Shown: in pieces, positions 20,384 through 29,553 of the stretch | How positions within the stretch are numbered: position 1 is the first letter of the stretch | Layout of the letters: every line of letters begins with the position of its first letter | Assembly (NCBI RefSeq): GCF_041320605.1 | Contig: NZ_CP166679.1 | Coordinates: 434,001 to 498,000, forward strand | From: Arenibacter antarcticus | GTDB taxonomy: Bacteria; Bacteroidota; Bacteroidia; Flavobacteriales; Flavobacteriaceae | Length of the DNA: 64,000 nt | Direction: 5' to 3' | Position numbers and translations under genes: made by a program | Notes under the pieces: generated by a model | What the model was told of the DNA's origin: nothing | Database searches by the model: none | What the model saw: the letters and a program-made list of their open reading frames with translations, nothing else

Positions 20384-20872
20384 TTACTGTTGTTCGTCGG
20401 CGGAAGGCCCATAAGTTGCTGGAACCGATTGGTTCAATAATCGAAGATAAACACCTAATTGTGCCCTGTGATGCGGAAGTTGATTGAGGACCACTGCTCT
20501 CAATACCTGATATTTCGGCATTTCCATTATCGTTTTTCCGCCCTGGATCATTTTCCAATTCTTATTGTATTCTTCATTGGGCACTTTTAAAGAATTAATA
20601 GCTTCTTCGGTAGTGGCATTAAGGGTTTTAACCATTTCATCAACCGTGTTTTTTATCTGGGGAACATATTTATCCATCGTCATCTCATCATGAACCATTG
20701 TACCAATTACCCAACTGGGTATTTCTGCCAAATGACTTCCCAATTCCTTTAGTGTCATGGATTTTTCGTGTGGACTCCAGTCCAATTTATCCTTTGGGAT
20801 ACGTTTTAGAAACTTTTCGGTAATTGCTACTTCGTGTTTTAATTCCGGAATTAATAATTCTTGCAGCTCCAT
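20384..20872 (-). CDS. DinB family protein
   Basis: 162 residues forming a four-helix bundle of the DinB/YfiT metalloprotein superfamily. A conserved His lies in LGSHLAEIPSWV (about residue 47) and the paired His residues in LNQLPHHRAQLGVYLRLL (about 134-135) form the expected divalent-metal triad. Members act as thiol-dependent transferases or hydrolases, or are uncharacterised. Start at the ATG 20872. Transcribed alone. Confidence 0.9.
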   Translation of the reverse strand: MELQELLIPELKHEVAITEKFLKRIPKDKLDWSPHEKSMTLKELGSHLAEIPSWVIGTMVHDEMTMDKYVPQIKNTVDEMVKTLNATTEEAINSLKVPNEEYNKNWKMIQGGKTIMEMPKYQVLRAVVLNQLPHHRAQLGVYLRLLNQSVPATYGPSADEQQ

Positions 20873-21024
20873 GATGTTCCGTTTTATAATTATCCCATTA
20901 ATTTACGATTTTTAGTCGAGTTTTAATACCTAAAAAGTGCTAAAAAAATACATTGCGTCAATCCTAATTTACAAAATCTGAGGCTAGTGAACGATATTGA
21001 AATAAATTACAGGGATCAAATCCC

Positions 21025-21032
21025 TATCTTTG
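21025..21032 (+). promoter_or_regulatory. -7 element TATCTTTG of kdsA
   Basis: Exact match to TAnnTTTG, 17 bp before the ATG of kdsA, implying a very short leader of about 12 nt. Confidence 0.65.
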
Positions 21033-21049
21033 CCACAAAATAAAAACTA

Positions 21050-21868
21050 ATGGATCTAGCGTTAATACCTCAAATTAAACACCACCAAAGCAATAACTTT
21101 TTCCTCCTCTGTGGGCCCTGTGCCATTGAAGGGGAAGATATGGCCATGCGTATTGCGGAGAGAGTGGTAACCATAACCGACAAACTGAATATTCCCTATG
21201 TTTTTAAAGGAAGCTTTAAAAAGGCAAATCGCAGTAGGGTAGATTCCTTTACCGGTATTGGGGATGAAAAGGCGCTAAAGATCCTAAGGAAAGTTTCCGA
21301 GACTTTTAAGGTACCTACCATTACGGATATCCATGAAATTTCTGATGCAAAAATGGCCGCGGAATATGTAGATATCCTTCAAATTCCCGCTTTTCTAGTT
21401 CGTCAGACCGATTTGGTAGTAGCCGCAGCTGAAACAGGGAAGGTAATCAACCTTAAAAAAGGACAGTTTATGAGTCCAGAAAGCATGAAACATGCCGTAC
21501 AAAAGGTTTTGGACAGCAATAATGGACAAGTTATGGTAACCGATAGAGGCACTATGTTCGGCTATCAGGACATGATTGTGGATTTCCGCGGCATACCCAC
21601 CATGAAACAATTTGCCCCAGTAGTTCTTGATGTTACCCACTCCCTACAACAACCCAATCAGTCTTCAGGTGTAACGGGCGGTAGACCGGATATGATTGAG
21701 ACTATTGCCCGCGCAGGAATTGTCACAGGAGTAGATGGAATTTTTATGGAAACTCATTTTGATCCCGCCAATGCAAAAAGCGATGGTGCTAATATGTTAC
21801 ACTTGGATTATTTAGAGAAGTTATTGACCAATCTAACAGCCATCCGTAAAACCGTTAATAGTTTATAA
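21050..21868 (+). CDS. kdsA: 3-deoxy-8-phosphooctulonate synthase
   Basis: 272 residues. Condenses phosphoenolpyruvate with arabinose 5-phosphate to make KDO 8-phosphate for lipopolysaccharide. The TIM barrel is complete: CGPCAIEGED (residues 21-30), KGSFKKANRSR, TDIHE, VTDRGTMFGY and the C-terminal GRPDMIETIARAG. The Cys of CGPC is the metal-ligand position of the metal-dependent class II enzymes (class I has Asn there). Start fixed by the nearby promoter element. Confidence 0.97.
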   Translation: MDLALIPQIKHHQSNNFFLLCGPCAIEGEDMAMRIAERVVTITDKLNIPYVFKGSFKKANRSRVDSFTGIGDEKALKILRKVSETFKVPTITDIHEISDAKMAAEYVDILQIPAFLVRQTDLVVAAAETGKVINLKKGQFMSPESMKHAVQKVLDSNNGQVMVTDRGTMFGYQDMIVDFRGIPTMKQFAPVVLDVTHSLQQPNQSSGVTGGRPDMIETIARAGIVTGVDGIFMETHFDPANAKSDGANMLHLDYLEKLLTNLTAIRKTVNSL

Positions 21869-21965
21869 GTGGCTCTTTTTCAATATGCAATAAAATTGCA
21901 AGAAATATAATAATGCTTTTTTCAACTAAAGTTAAAGCCCTACTGCTAGACCTATAACTTATACC

Positions 21966-22006
21966 ATATCCCTAATTGTCCTAAAAATCTAAGACATTAG
22001 GGATAT
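21966..22006. terminator. Hairpin between convergent kdsA and dehydrogenase genes
   Basis: Near-perfect stem of about 14 bp (21966-21980 with 21993-22006). No T run follows, so termination is only likely, not certain. Confidence 0.4.
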
Positions 22007-22040
22007 GCTATTAAATCTGCCACCGAAGTATTTTACCCCC

Positions 22041-23255
22041 CTAGTTAGCCACTGTATCGTGATCAACATAATCTTGTAAATAGGCATATTTTTGGGTAAG
22101 CTTACCATCTTTGGTCATCCGGGCCCTTTCTAGAATGCCATCCTTATCCCCATTAAAGAAAGCGGGAATTACATATTTTAGAAAAGACTCCCCAAATCCC
22201 ACACTGGCATCTCTAGGCAATTCGCAGGGCAAATTATCTACGGCCATTACTGCAATGGCATTTGGCTCTCTAAAATGGACCTCGGATTCGGTAATCGGGT
22301 CGTACCCATATACTGGGTCAGCTATGGTACTTGCTCTAATGGTTGTTCCTACTGGGCCATCTATGTCACAGCTAATATCGGCCACTACCTTAATTTTAAA
22401 ATCGGACTTCTTTGCATCTTCTCGGGTATAAAGATAGGGAGCACCTTCCCCAAAAAAATGTCCGGCTATAAATAGGTCTGTAACCTTTGCAAAGCGAAAG
22501 AAGTTAGATTTATACGCTTCTGGATTATTAAAAAAGTCGCTCTTACTACCTCGTACACCATCTTGTCTCTTATTGTATTCGGCGGCGTCTATCTGACAGT
22601 ATACCGGTTGTGTAAATTCATTATTCAGGTAATCGGCAACAGTTACTTTTTTTAAGCCCATAGCGCTTAGCATCTCTTCTGCCCCATTCCCTACTCTACC
22701 CTTTCCGGTTAGAAGGATTTTTATGTTGGGAAGTTCAACTTTCCGTAATTCTGCAATAAGCGCCTGTTGGTCTACCAAGGTTTCCGCCTTGGGCAGTACA
22801 AAGAGATTAAACTTTAGACCGTATGCTCTAATTCCGTTATAGGCTCCAACAATCCCTGCATATCGTCCAAAAGCCACTAATCGCTGCCCCTTGACACCAG
22901 TAATAACCTCATGATCGAAGAGCTCGATATGTTTCGTTAAAATAGCTTGTAACAACGCTTTGTTGTAGGGCTGTTTTTTAAAGGTATGTGAGAAAAAAAA
23001 GTATTTTTTATTCGGAATCAAATTGGCAATAGGCACCTCCTTTACACCTATAAGCACATCACATTCCTCCATTTTATCCGCTACCTCAATCCCAGCAGTA
23101 GTATATTCTGCATCCGAAAATACTCTAATGGGTGATGGTTCAATAATAAGTTGGGCATCGGTAAACGTAGCTGATAATTTTTTACAGGCCTCAGGGGAAA
23201 AGACCACCCTTCTGTCCGGTGGATTTTTACGTTCTCTAATAATTCCGAATTTCAT
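22041..23255 (-). CDS. Saccharopine dehydrogenase-like NAD(P)-dependent oxidoreductase
   Basis: 404 residues. The N-terminal AlaDH/PNT-type domain starts MKFGIIRERKNPPDRRVVFS, and the Rossmann motif GKGRVGNGAEEMLSAMG lies at about 185-201. The C-terminal half carries VVADISCDIDGPVGTT, typical of LYS1-type saccharopine dehydrogenase (lysine-forming). In bacteria these act in lysine or related amino-acid metabolism; the exact substrate is unproven here. A TAnnTTTG promoter for an RNA lies about 100 bp upstream on the other strand. Confidence 0.82.
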   Translation of the reverse strand: MKFGIIRERKNPPDRRVVFSPEACKKLSATFTDAQLIIEPSPIRVFSDAEYTTAGIEVADKMEECDVLIGVKEVPIANLIPNKKYFFFSHTFKKQPYNKALLQAILTKHIELFDHEVITGVKGQRLVAFGRYAGIVGAYNGIRAYGLKFNLFVLPKAETLVDQQALIAELRKVELPNIKILLTGKGRVGNGAEEMLSAMGLKKVTVADYLNNEFTQPVYCQIDAAEYNKRQDGVRGSKSDFFNNPEAYKSNFFRFAKVTDLFIAGHFFGEGAPYLYTREDAKKSDFKIKVVADISCDIDGPVGTTIRASTIADPVYGYDPITESEVHFREPNAIAVMAVDNLPCELPRDASVGFGESFLKYVIPAFFNGDKDGILERARMTKDGKLTQKYAYLQDYVDHDTVAN

Positions 23256-23351
23256 TCAATTAAATTTTAACAACTTAAGGAAAGTTATTAGTTGTAAATG
23301 TATCAATTGGCAGCATGTGAAACAAAACTTTTTTTGGAATAGTTTTTGAAC

Positions 23352-23359
23352 TACCTTTG
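23352..23359 (+). promoter_or_regulatory. -7 element TACCTTTG before a structured RNA
   Basis: Exact match to TAnnTTTG. No open reading frame follows; instead a foldable sequence starts about 5 bp after it. Confidence 0.6.
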
Positions 23360-23363
23360 TACC

Positions 23364-23490
23364 CGCGTTAGGGATAGAGGTAAGTACCCTGCCTGCCAAA
23401 AAGCAGGCCTGTACTGCCGAAAGCCCGACCCGGAGCACATGCCTAAGGTCGCTATAGATCTTGTAAATTAGGTGCGAAGGGGAACGCCCA
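23364..23490 (+). ncRNA. Candidate structured RNA, possibly Flavo-1-like
   Basis: Starts right behind a -7 element. The first bases GCGTT (23365-23369) can pair with AACGC near 23483-23487, closing the molecule. Inside are the conserved-looking AGGGATAGAGG and GCCGAAAGCCCGACCC blocks flanking a strong variable hairpin (GCCTGC/GCAGGC, 23391-23408, extended by AGTAC/GTACT). This layout, two conserved blocks around a hairpin of free sequence, is typical of a trans-acting RNA. From memory it resembles flavobacterial intergenic RNAs such as Flavo-1, but the family name is tentative. Confidence 0.5.
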
Positions 23491-23542
23491 ACTAAAGATT
23501 AAGATTTTTATTTGTTCATTGACAAAAAAGATGAGAGTGAAA

Positions 23543-23901
23543 TTCCGCTGGTAGCGGGATTCAACCTGCCTGAAGGCCGAAAGGTTTGGATAGAAATATC
23601 CCGCTGGTAGCGGGATTCGACCTGCCTGAAGGCTGAAAGATTTGGATAGAAATATCCCGCTGGTAGCGGGATTCAACCTGCCTGAAGGCTGAAAGATTTG
23701 GATAGAAATATCCCGCTGGTAGCGGGATTCAACCTGCCTGAAGGCTGAAAGATTTGGATAGAAATATCCCGCTGGTAGCGGGATTCGACCTGCCTGAAGG
23801 CAGACAGATTTGGATAGAAATATCCCGCTGGTAGCGGGATTCAACCTGCCTGAAGGCAGACAGATTTGGATAGAAATATCCCGCTGGTAGCGGGATTCAA
23901 T
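23543..23901 (+). repeat. 56-bp tandem repeat array, six and a partial copy
   Basis: Unit starts at 23543, 23599, 23655, 23711, 23767, 23823 and 23879 (the last is truncated after 23 bp). Each unit holds a perfect hairpin TCCCGCT-GGT-AGCGGGA and a second, variable one around GCCTGAAGGC. Units differ at a few positions only, mostly in the second hairpin. A 130-codon frame on the minus strand through the array only reflects the repeat. It resembles tandem REP elements and lies directly before the tmRNA gene. Confidence 0.9.
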
Positions 23902-23909
23902 TCGATTAC

Positions 23910-23926
23910 GGTACGCAAAGCGTACC
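23910..23926 (+). other. Perfect hairpin just before tmRNA
   Basis: GGTACGC-AAA-GCGTACC, a 7-bp stem ending 12 bp before the mature tmRNA 5' end. It may be a REP unit or part of the precursor. Confidence 0.5.
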
Positions 23927-23938
23927 TATCTCATTGAA

Positions 23939-24334
23939 GGGGCCGACTGGTTTTGACAGCGAGACCAATTGGAATGTAAGCATGCCGAGCGCTGGGCTAC
24001 AGCTCGTTAATCTCATTTTCCACACTTTTTAATTGGCGAAAATAATTACGCTCTTGCCGCTTAATCCGAATCACAGTAGGATTTAGCCTCGTCCCTACAA
24101 GGTAGGGAAGCGAGATGTTTCTGGGAAGCCCTTGTTGACGGCGTCCCTATCAGAAGCACCATCAAAGTCAACACAAGGGTAGTGAAGCTTTGGCACTATC
24201 ACTAAAACTTAAGAAGCTAAGTGTGTATTGGGCTGTTCCTAGTCAGGTACGCATCGAAAATTAATTAGGAACTAAGCATGAAGAAGGCATTGTAATTGCT
24301 TGTTTGGACGGGAGTTCGATTCTCCCCGGCTCCA
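23939..24334 (+). ncRNA. ssrA: Transfer-messenger RNA (tmRNA)
   Basis: Starts GGGGCCGACTGGTTTTGACAG and ends with the T-arm GGAGTTCGATTCTCC and acceptor strand CGGCTCC plus discriminator A. The seven acceptor pairs with the 5' end form (one G-U). The resume codon region gives GGC GAA AAT AAT TAC GCT CTT GCC GCT TAA, the tag GENNYALAA ending in the protease signal ALAA. CCA is not encoded (ACGA follows). Rescues stalled ribosomes and tags proteins for degradation. A terminator follows at 24372. The 3' end is copied in the repeats downstream. Confidence 0.97.
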
Positions 24335-24804
24335 CGATTAAGCACAGTTAATGTGTGGATTAAAACATTATAAACCCAACAAGTTTACTTGATTGGGTTT
24401 TGTTGTTTTTAGACACCTGGCCTGTAAGGACAGATAACTGTATTTACAGGATGTAGAGGGGGTGAACACCGCAGGTATTCTCCCCGGCTCCACGATTAAG
24501 CACAGTTAATGTGTGGATTAAAACATTATAAACCCAACAAGGTTACTTGATTGGGTTTTGTTGTTTTTAGACACCTGGCCTGTAAGGACAGATAACTGTA
24601 TTTACAGGATGTAGAGGGGGTGAACACCGCAGGTATTCTCCCCGGCTCCACGATTAAGCACAGTTAATGTGTGGATTAAAACATTATAAACCCAACAAGT
24701 TTACTTGATTGGGTTTTGTTGTTTTTAGACACCTGGCCTGTAAGGACAGATAACTGTATTTACAGGACGTAGAGGGGGGTGAACACCGCAGGTATTCTCC
24801 CCGG
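24319..24804 (+). repeat. 158-bp tandem repeats carrying the tmRNA 3' end and terminator
   Basis: Three near-identical units begin at 24319, 24477 and 24635 (period 158 bp, the last 159 because of one extra G), with an 11-bp partial copy at 24794. Each starts with ATTCTCCCCGGCTCCACGA, the 3' half of the T-arm and acceptor of tmRNA. Each then carries a terminator hairpin and a second long hairpin (CCTGTAA/TTACAGG with inner ACAG/CTGT). Only a few bases differ between copies, so the expansion is recent or kept uniform. Confidence 0.92.
24372..24410 (+). terminator. tmRNA terminator (first of three copies)
   Basis: AAACCCAA (24372-24379) pairs with TTGGGTTT (24393-24400), followed by TGTTGTTTTT. 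The same hairpin recurs 158 and 316 bp further on. Confidence 0.85.
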
Positions 24805-25298
24805 ACTACCTAACAAACTACTGTAGTTTGGTTTGTTGTTTTGTCTACAAGATTCGCAGGCCAACGCTTCAGCTCGCTCCAGAGCCTGTCCTGAGCGGAG
24901 TCGAAGGGCTAAAAAGGTCTACTTGACCTTTTCTAAACGCTTGGCCGCCCCAGCTCCACCTACTAAATACTATTAGATACAAAAGCTATATAATCATCTG
25001 ATTTACAGGGCGTATTATTTTACAAGGTACCATATGACTAGTACTTTTATTTTTCCAAAACATTCACCGAATTCCTTGCAATTAACAGATAAGGTGTCTA
25101 TTATGAAATTCGTGTTTTATATTCAATACCGATTCACTAAGGGAATATAATTGTCTTTTGAATATGAAACTTTGTTTACTATTCATTCCAAAACCTATTC
25201 CTTAAATCCTTATATTCGAATCCTATATTTAGATTATTAAGGGAAACATTACAACTCTTTCTAATTTTTTATCATTTAACCAACTTAAAACAAAAAAT
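24805..25298. other. Non-coding region with REP-like elements
   Basis: Contains a palindrome CAAACTAC-T-GTAGTTTG near 24815, a REP-like segment (24883-24910, ending GAGTCGAAGGGCT) of a kind I recall as common between flavobacterial genes, and a perfect 8-bp hairpin (24912-24919 with 24925-24932). Near 24950, GCCCCAGCTCCACC faintly recalls the tmRNA 3' end. The rest, 24960-25298, is A+T-rich with no recognised element. Confidence 0.45.
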
Positions 25299-26870
25299 TT
25301 GAGACCACTTTACAGTTGCTATATTTTACTATTAGTCCTTCTAACCTCATGCAAACAAGTTGATAAGAAAAAAGAAACAAAAGAACTGCCAAAGATTGCA
25401 ATTGCAGGTCTAGGAATAGAAAGTAGCACCTTTTCACCTGCCTTAACCCATGAAGAAGCTTTTCATGCCAAAGAAGGAGATTCCATATATGCAAAATACC
25501 CATTTCTGCAAATTGATTCTTTAAATAGAAACAGGGCCAATTGGGTGCCTACCTTAGTTGGGAAATCATTGCCAGGAGGTACTGTAACTAGGGAAGCTTA
25601 CGAATCTTTGGCAACCAAAACCTTGAAATTATTAAAAGAAAACGGCCCCTATGACGGACTTTTCTTTGATATACATGGGGCGATGAGTGTGGTTGGATTA
25701 GATGACCCAGAGGGTGACTTAATTGAGAGAATTAGAAACGTAATTGGGACCGAGGTACTTATATCCACCTCGATGGACCTACATGGAAACGTGTCTGAAA
25801 AATTGGCCAAACATACCGATTTAATTACTTGCTATAGAATGGCACCCCACGAGGATGCAATACAATCCAAGAAAAGAGCAGTCGACAATCTTTTGGAACG
25901 CCTTGAAAATGGCAAAGGCAAACCGAAATATAAGGCTTGGATTCCTGTACCAATATTATTGCCTGGCGAAAAAACCAGTACCCGTATTGAACCGGGAAAA
26001 AGTCTTTACGCGAAAGTCCCCAATGTAGCCAATGAAGAAGGTGTTATCGATGCCGCTATTTGGATTGGTTACGCATGGGCAGATGAACCGCGCAACCATG
26101 CTGTAGTAATGGTTACAGGTGATGATAAGGAGAAGGTTAAAAAAGGAGCAGAAACCTTGGCGCAAAGCTTTTGGGATGTTCGAAATAAATTTGAATTTGT
26201 TGCCCCAACGACCACCTTGGAAGAAAGTTTAAAAATGGCTTTAGCCAGCGAAAAACATCCGTTTATGATCAGTGATATGGGAGATAACCCAACCGCTGGT
26301 GGTGCGGGTGACGTTACTTGGACTTTACAACAATTATTGGCTCGGCCAGAATTTAAATCGGACCAAGGCCCTTCTTTAATTTACGCCTCAATCCCAGGTC
26401 CTGAATTTGTTGCAAAAGCCCTTGAAATAGGTGTTGGCGGAAAAATTAAGGCAATGGCTGGAGCTGCAGTTGATAATCGATTTTCTGGCCCCTTGGAACT
26501 GGAAGGAACCATAGAAGCAATTAAGGAAGGTGATCGGAACGCAGAAGTGGAGGTAGTTGTTAAGATTGGAAGTATCCAAGTAATCGTTACCAAGAAAAGA
26601 AAACCGTACCATTACTTAAGGGATTTTACCAACTTAGGCTTGAATCCTAAGCAAACGGAAATCGTTGTAGTAAAGATAGGGTACTTGGTGCCAGAACTCT
26701 ATGATATGCGTGGCGATTGGATTATGGCCTTAACCCCAGGTGGTGTTGACCAAAACCTTCATCGATTGGGCTATAAACGCATCAATAGACCTATGTTTCC
26801 ATTGGATAGTACCATGACACAACCCGATTTGAAAGCACAATTTATACCGGCTTCAAATTCAGCCAAATAA
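25299..26870 (+). CDS. M81 family (MlrC-like) metallopeptidase lipoprotein
   Basis: 523 residues. The start is a TTG at 25299; it is the only start that keeps the lipoprotein signal MRPLYSCYILLLVLLTSC. MlrC-type N-terminal domain: GLGIESSTFSPALTHEEAF, then FDIHGAMSV and TSMDLHGNVSEKL with the Asp and His metal ligands. C-terminal domain: ISDMGDNPTAGGAGDVTWTL and the closing ALTPGGVDQNLHRLGYKRI. Members cleave cyclic or linear peptides (microcystinase C is the named case). Here it is anchored outside the cytoplasm, and the substrate is unknown. Monocistronic. Confidence 0.88.
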   Translation: MRPLYSCYILLLVLLTSCKQVDKKKETKELPKIAIAGLGIESSTFSPALTHEEAFHAKEGDSIYAKYPFLQIDSLNRNRANWVPTLVGKSLPGGTVTREAYESLATKTLKLLKENGPYDGLFFDIHGAMSVVGLDDPEGDLIERIRNVIGTEVLISTSMDLHGNVSEKLAKHTDLITCYRMAPHEDAIQSKKRAVDNLLERLENGKGKPKYKAWIPVPILLPGEKTSTRIEPGKSLYAKVPNVANEEGVIDAAIWIGYAWADEPRNHAVVMVTGDDKEKVKKGAETLAQSFWDVRNKFEFVAPTTTLEESLKMALASEKHPFMISDMGDNPTAGGAGDVTWTLQQLLARPEFKSDQGPSLIYASIPGPEFVAKALEIGVGGKIKAMAGAAVDNRFSGPLELEGTIEAIKEGDRNAEVEVVVKIGSIQVIVTKKRKPYHYLRDFTNLGLNPKQTEIVVVKIGYLVPELYDMRGDWIMALTPGGVDQNLHRLGYKRINRPMFPLDSTMTQPDLKAQFIPASNSAK

Positions 26871-26967
26871 TTATATCGGATCGCCTCATTTAACACCTTA
26901 ACCTCCTGAATATAGGCAAACCTTTCATAGGTAAATCGAAACTTCAACAAAACAAATAAAAGTCAAT

Positions 26968-27043
26968 TACCTCGGTGCAAGCCAATGAGGTATTGGACGG
27001 AAACTAGCAATAACATTTTGACGCCCGCCAGAACGGAACGGGC
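26968..27043. repeat. REP-like inverted repeats
   Basis: Two small inverted repeats: TACCTC/GAGGTA (26968-26973 with 26987-26992) and GCCCG/CGGGC (27023-27027 with 27039-27043). They lie between convergent genes and may help terminate. The remaining sequence of 26871-27159 shows nothing else. Confidence 0.4.
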
Positions 27044-27159
27044 AGGCAAACGTCGTAGCATTTCAATCTCACTTAGTGAATAAATTTAACGAAAACATAA
27101 AAGTTTGATAAAACATTACTTATACCCGAGACCATTTTTTAAAAATCACCCATATTTCT

Positions 27160-29553
27160 CTATATCTTAGGGATCTCTAACTCTATGGACAGACTATCCT
27201 TAACCATAGAATCCAATGATGTTCCGGGTACTATCCCTTGCACAGAATCGATCGCGATGGGTTCATTTACCAATATATTTAAGGTATCACGGATTTGTAA
27301 CCGTCGTAAATAGGTAGAATCTGTCTTGGCAAAATCATAGGCTTCCTGGGCATTTAATTCGCTAAAGGGTATACAGGGAAAATAATCGAAATCGTATTCA
27401 AAATTGGTCACAATGGGTCGTTTCCAATAGCTAAGGTTTTTAAATATGGACGCTACCATAGGAAGTGCTGTATTGGCCCCAGACCCCATACTGGTAGAGG
27501 CAAACTGCACCCGTTTGTCAAAGGTGCCTACCCAAGCACCGATAACCACTTCAGGCGAAGCTCCAATAAACCAACCATCCCCATTATTTTGAGTGGTACC
27601 CGTTTTGCCAATAATATTATAGGGAATCTCGTATCCCAATAGGCGTTTTCCTGTCCCTTCGGTGATCACTTCACCCATCATTTTTTGCAGATTTTTAATA
27701 TTCTGGGAACTTGCTACACGACCTTCATATTTAGGTTTAGCCTCATACAAAACTGTTCCCTGTTCGTTTACAATGCGTTCTATGGAATAGGGTTTAATTT
27801 TACTACCCCCATTAGATATACTGGCATATGCCGTCACCATTTCCAATAAACTGATATCTGCCGTACCAAGTACAATAGAAGGAACACTGGGAAGATCTGT
27901 CTCTATACCCATTTTCTTCGCCAGTTCATGTACCCTTTCTACACCCGTCCTAAGCTGTAGAGCAACAGATACAGTATTTATAGAGTTTGCCAAGGCCCCG
28001 TGCAGACTATAACTTCCCCCGTATTTATTATTGGCATTTCTAGGTCTCCAATCCTCATATTTAGAATAGGTCACCAGATTATTATCGTAATAATCGCAAG
28101 GATCCGCACCCGATTCCATGGCCGACAAATAGGTGATTGGCTTAAAAGTGGAGCCGACTTGCCGAGGGGTAATGACATTGTCTGTCTGACTAAATCCGTA
28201 ATCGATACCACCCACATACCCCATTATCCTTCCAGAAACACTACTCATCACTAATAATCCAGCATGCAACCTATTAATACTTTTGGCAATGGAATCTTCC
28301 AAAGACTGCATTTGATCTTTATACCCATCTCCAATCACCCAATATTTCCTGTTTCGTTTCACTTGGGCAAAAGAATCGATTTCGGCTTCGGTTTTACCAT
28401 TTTGTTGCATTTGCTTCACCTCCTTATTGTCGGCTATTAATTTTTTTAGCAACATCTCCTTCCCTCCTTCTGTTGTTGCTGCCGCCCAATAGGTATCCAT
28501 AAGTTTCTGCAAATTATCTACCTGACGTTGTAGTGCCGATTCGGCATACTTCTGTATGGAAGCATTTAAGGTTGTATAGATATTGAGTCCGTCTGCCTCT
28601 AGATCGTAGATATGCCCATCCGGAGCCGGATTTGCAGCTGCCCATACCGCAAATTCAGTTGCCACATAGTCTTTAAAATAGGCGGAAAAGGAAGAAGTTT
28701 TCTGGGGTAACTGATAGTTGAGCTTTAAAGGAGTATTAGCCGCTTCAAAAACCTCTTTGGTGATAAAATTGTATTTAAACATTTGTGACAGTACCACGTA
28801 TCGCCGTTGCTCCGCGCGTTCGGGAAATTTCCTAGGGTTGTAGTACGAAGGGGCCTTTAACAGCCCTACCAAGGTAGCACTTTCGGGTAAGGACAATTCC
28901 TCTGGCAGTTTATTAAAAAATCTATGGGACGCCTTTTCAATACCGTAGGTATTTTCACCAAAGGAAACCGTATTGAAATATAGCAATAGTATATCTTCTT
29001 TATCATAAATACTTTCAAGTCTCCTAGCGATAAACAGTTCACGAATCTTATTTATTGGGGTAGATAGAAAAAACTGTTCCTCCCGACCAAATAAATTTTT
29101 GGCAATCTGTTGTGTTATTGTACTTCCTCCACCTGCATTTTGCTGCAAAATAATAGATTTCACAAAAACCCTCCCATAACTCCTATAGTCTATACCCCCA
29201 TGCTCATAGAAACGAACATCCTCGGTTGCCACCAAGGCATCCTTTAGTGAAGGTCCTATTTGTGAACTATCCGCATTAGATCTGTTTTGAAGATAATAGA
29301 ATCCTATTTGTTCTTGGTTGGAAGCATAAATAGTAGAAGTGACCGGATTTTTCAGACCTTTGAGATAAGCTTTGGTGGGTAGTTTCCCAAATAGTCCGAG
29401 ATAGATGGACATAAACAGGAGAACCAAACCCAACACCCCTCCCATCAAAGCAATTAAGACCGACTTAATGGGATATTTTAAAATGTACAACCATTTATTC
29501 ATCAACATCTTACCAACCTTATTCAATCCCACTTTAGTACGAAATAATTTCAT
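27160..29553 (-). CDS. Class A penicillin-binding protein (PBP1A type)
   Basis: 797 residues. One membrane anchor lies at about 30-55. The glycosyltransferase 51 domain (about 70-250) has EDVRFYEHGGID and GGGSTITQQIAKNLF. The transpeptidase domain (about 420-740) has the active Ser in GSTFKP (SxxK), the SIN triad in ALANSINTVSVA and the KTG motif in GKTGTTQNNGDGW. Both activities look intact: it polymerises and crosslinks peptidoglycan in the periplasm. Stand-alone gene convergent with the M81 peptidase. Confidence 0.95.
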   Translation of the reverse strand: MKLFRTKVGLNKVGKMLMNKWLYILKYPIKSVLIALMGGVLGLVLLFMSIYLGLFGKLPTKAYLKGLKNPVTSTIYASNQEQIGFYYLQNRSNADSSQIGPSLKDALVATEDVRFYEHGGIDYRSYGRVFVKSIILQQNAGGGSTITQQIAKNLFGREEQFFLSTPINKIRELFIARRLESIYDKEDILLLYFNTVSFGENTYGIEKASHRFFNKLPEELSLPESATLVGLLKAPSYYNPRKFPERAEQRRYVVLSQMFKYNFITKEVFEAANTPLKLNYQLPQKTSSFSAYFKDYVATEFAVWAAANPAPDGHIYDLEADGLNIYTTLNASIQKYAESALQRQVDNLQKLMDTYWAAATTEGGKEMLLKKLIADNKEVKQMQQNGKTEAEIDSFAQVKRNRKYWVIGDGYKDQMQSLEDSIAKSINRLHAGLLVMSSVSGRIMGYVGGIDYGFSQTDNVITPRQVGSTFKPITYLSAMESGADPCDYYDNNLVTYSKYEDWRPRNANNKYGGSYSLHGALANSINTVSVALQLRTGVERVHELAKKMGIETDLPSVPSIVLGTADISLLEMVTAYASISNGGSKIKPYSIERIVNEQGTVLYEAKPKYEGRVASSQNIKNLQKMMGEVITEGTGKRLLGYEIPYNIIGKTGTTQNNGDGWFIGASPEVVIGAWVGTFDKRVQFASTSMGSGANTALPMVASIFKNLSYWKRPIVTNFEYDFDYFPCIPFSELNAQEAYDFAKTDSTYLRRLQIRDTLNILVNEPIAIDSVQGIVPGTSLDSMVKDSLSIELEIPKI

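Noticed and set aside
23452..23844. A 130-codon frame on the minus strand with a repeated protein motif
   Set aside because: It only reads through the 56-bp DNA repeat array. The unit (56 bp) is not a multiple of three, so the apparent repeat is a by-product, and there is no start region or signal.
23543..23901. Considered a CRISPR array
   Set aside because: The repeats are head to tail with no unique spacers, and no cas genes are present.
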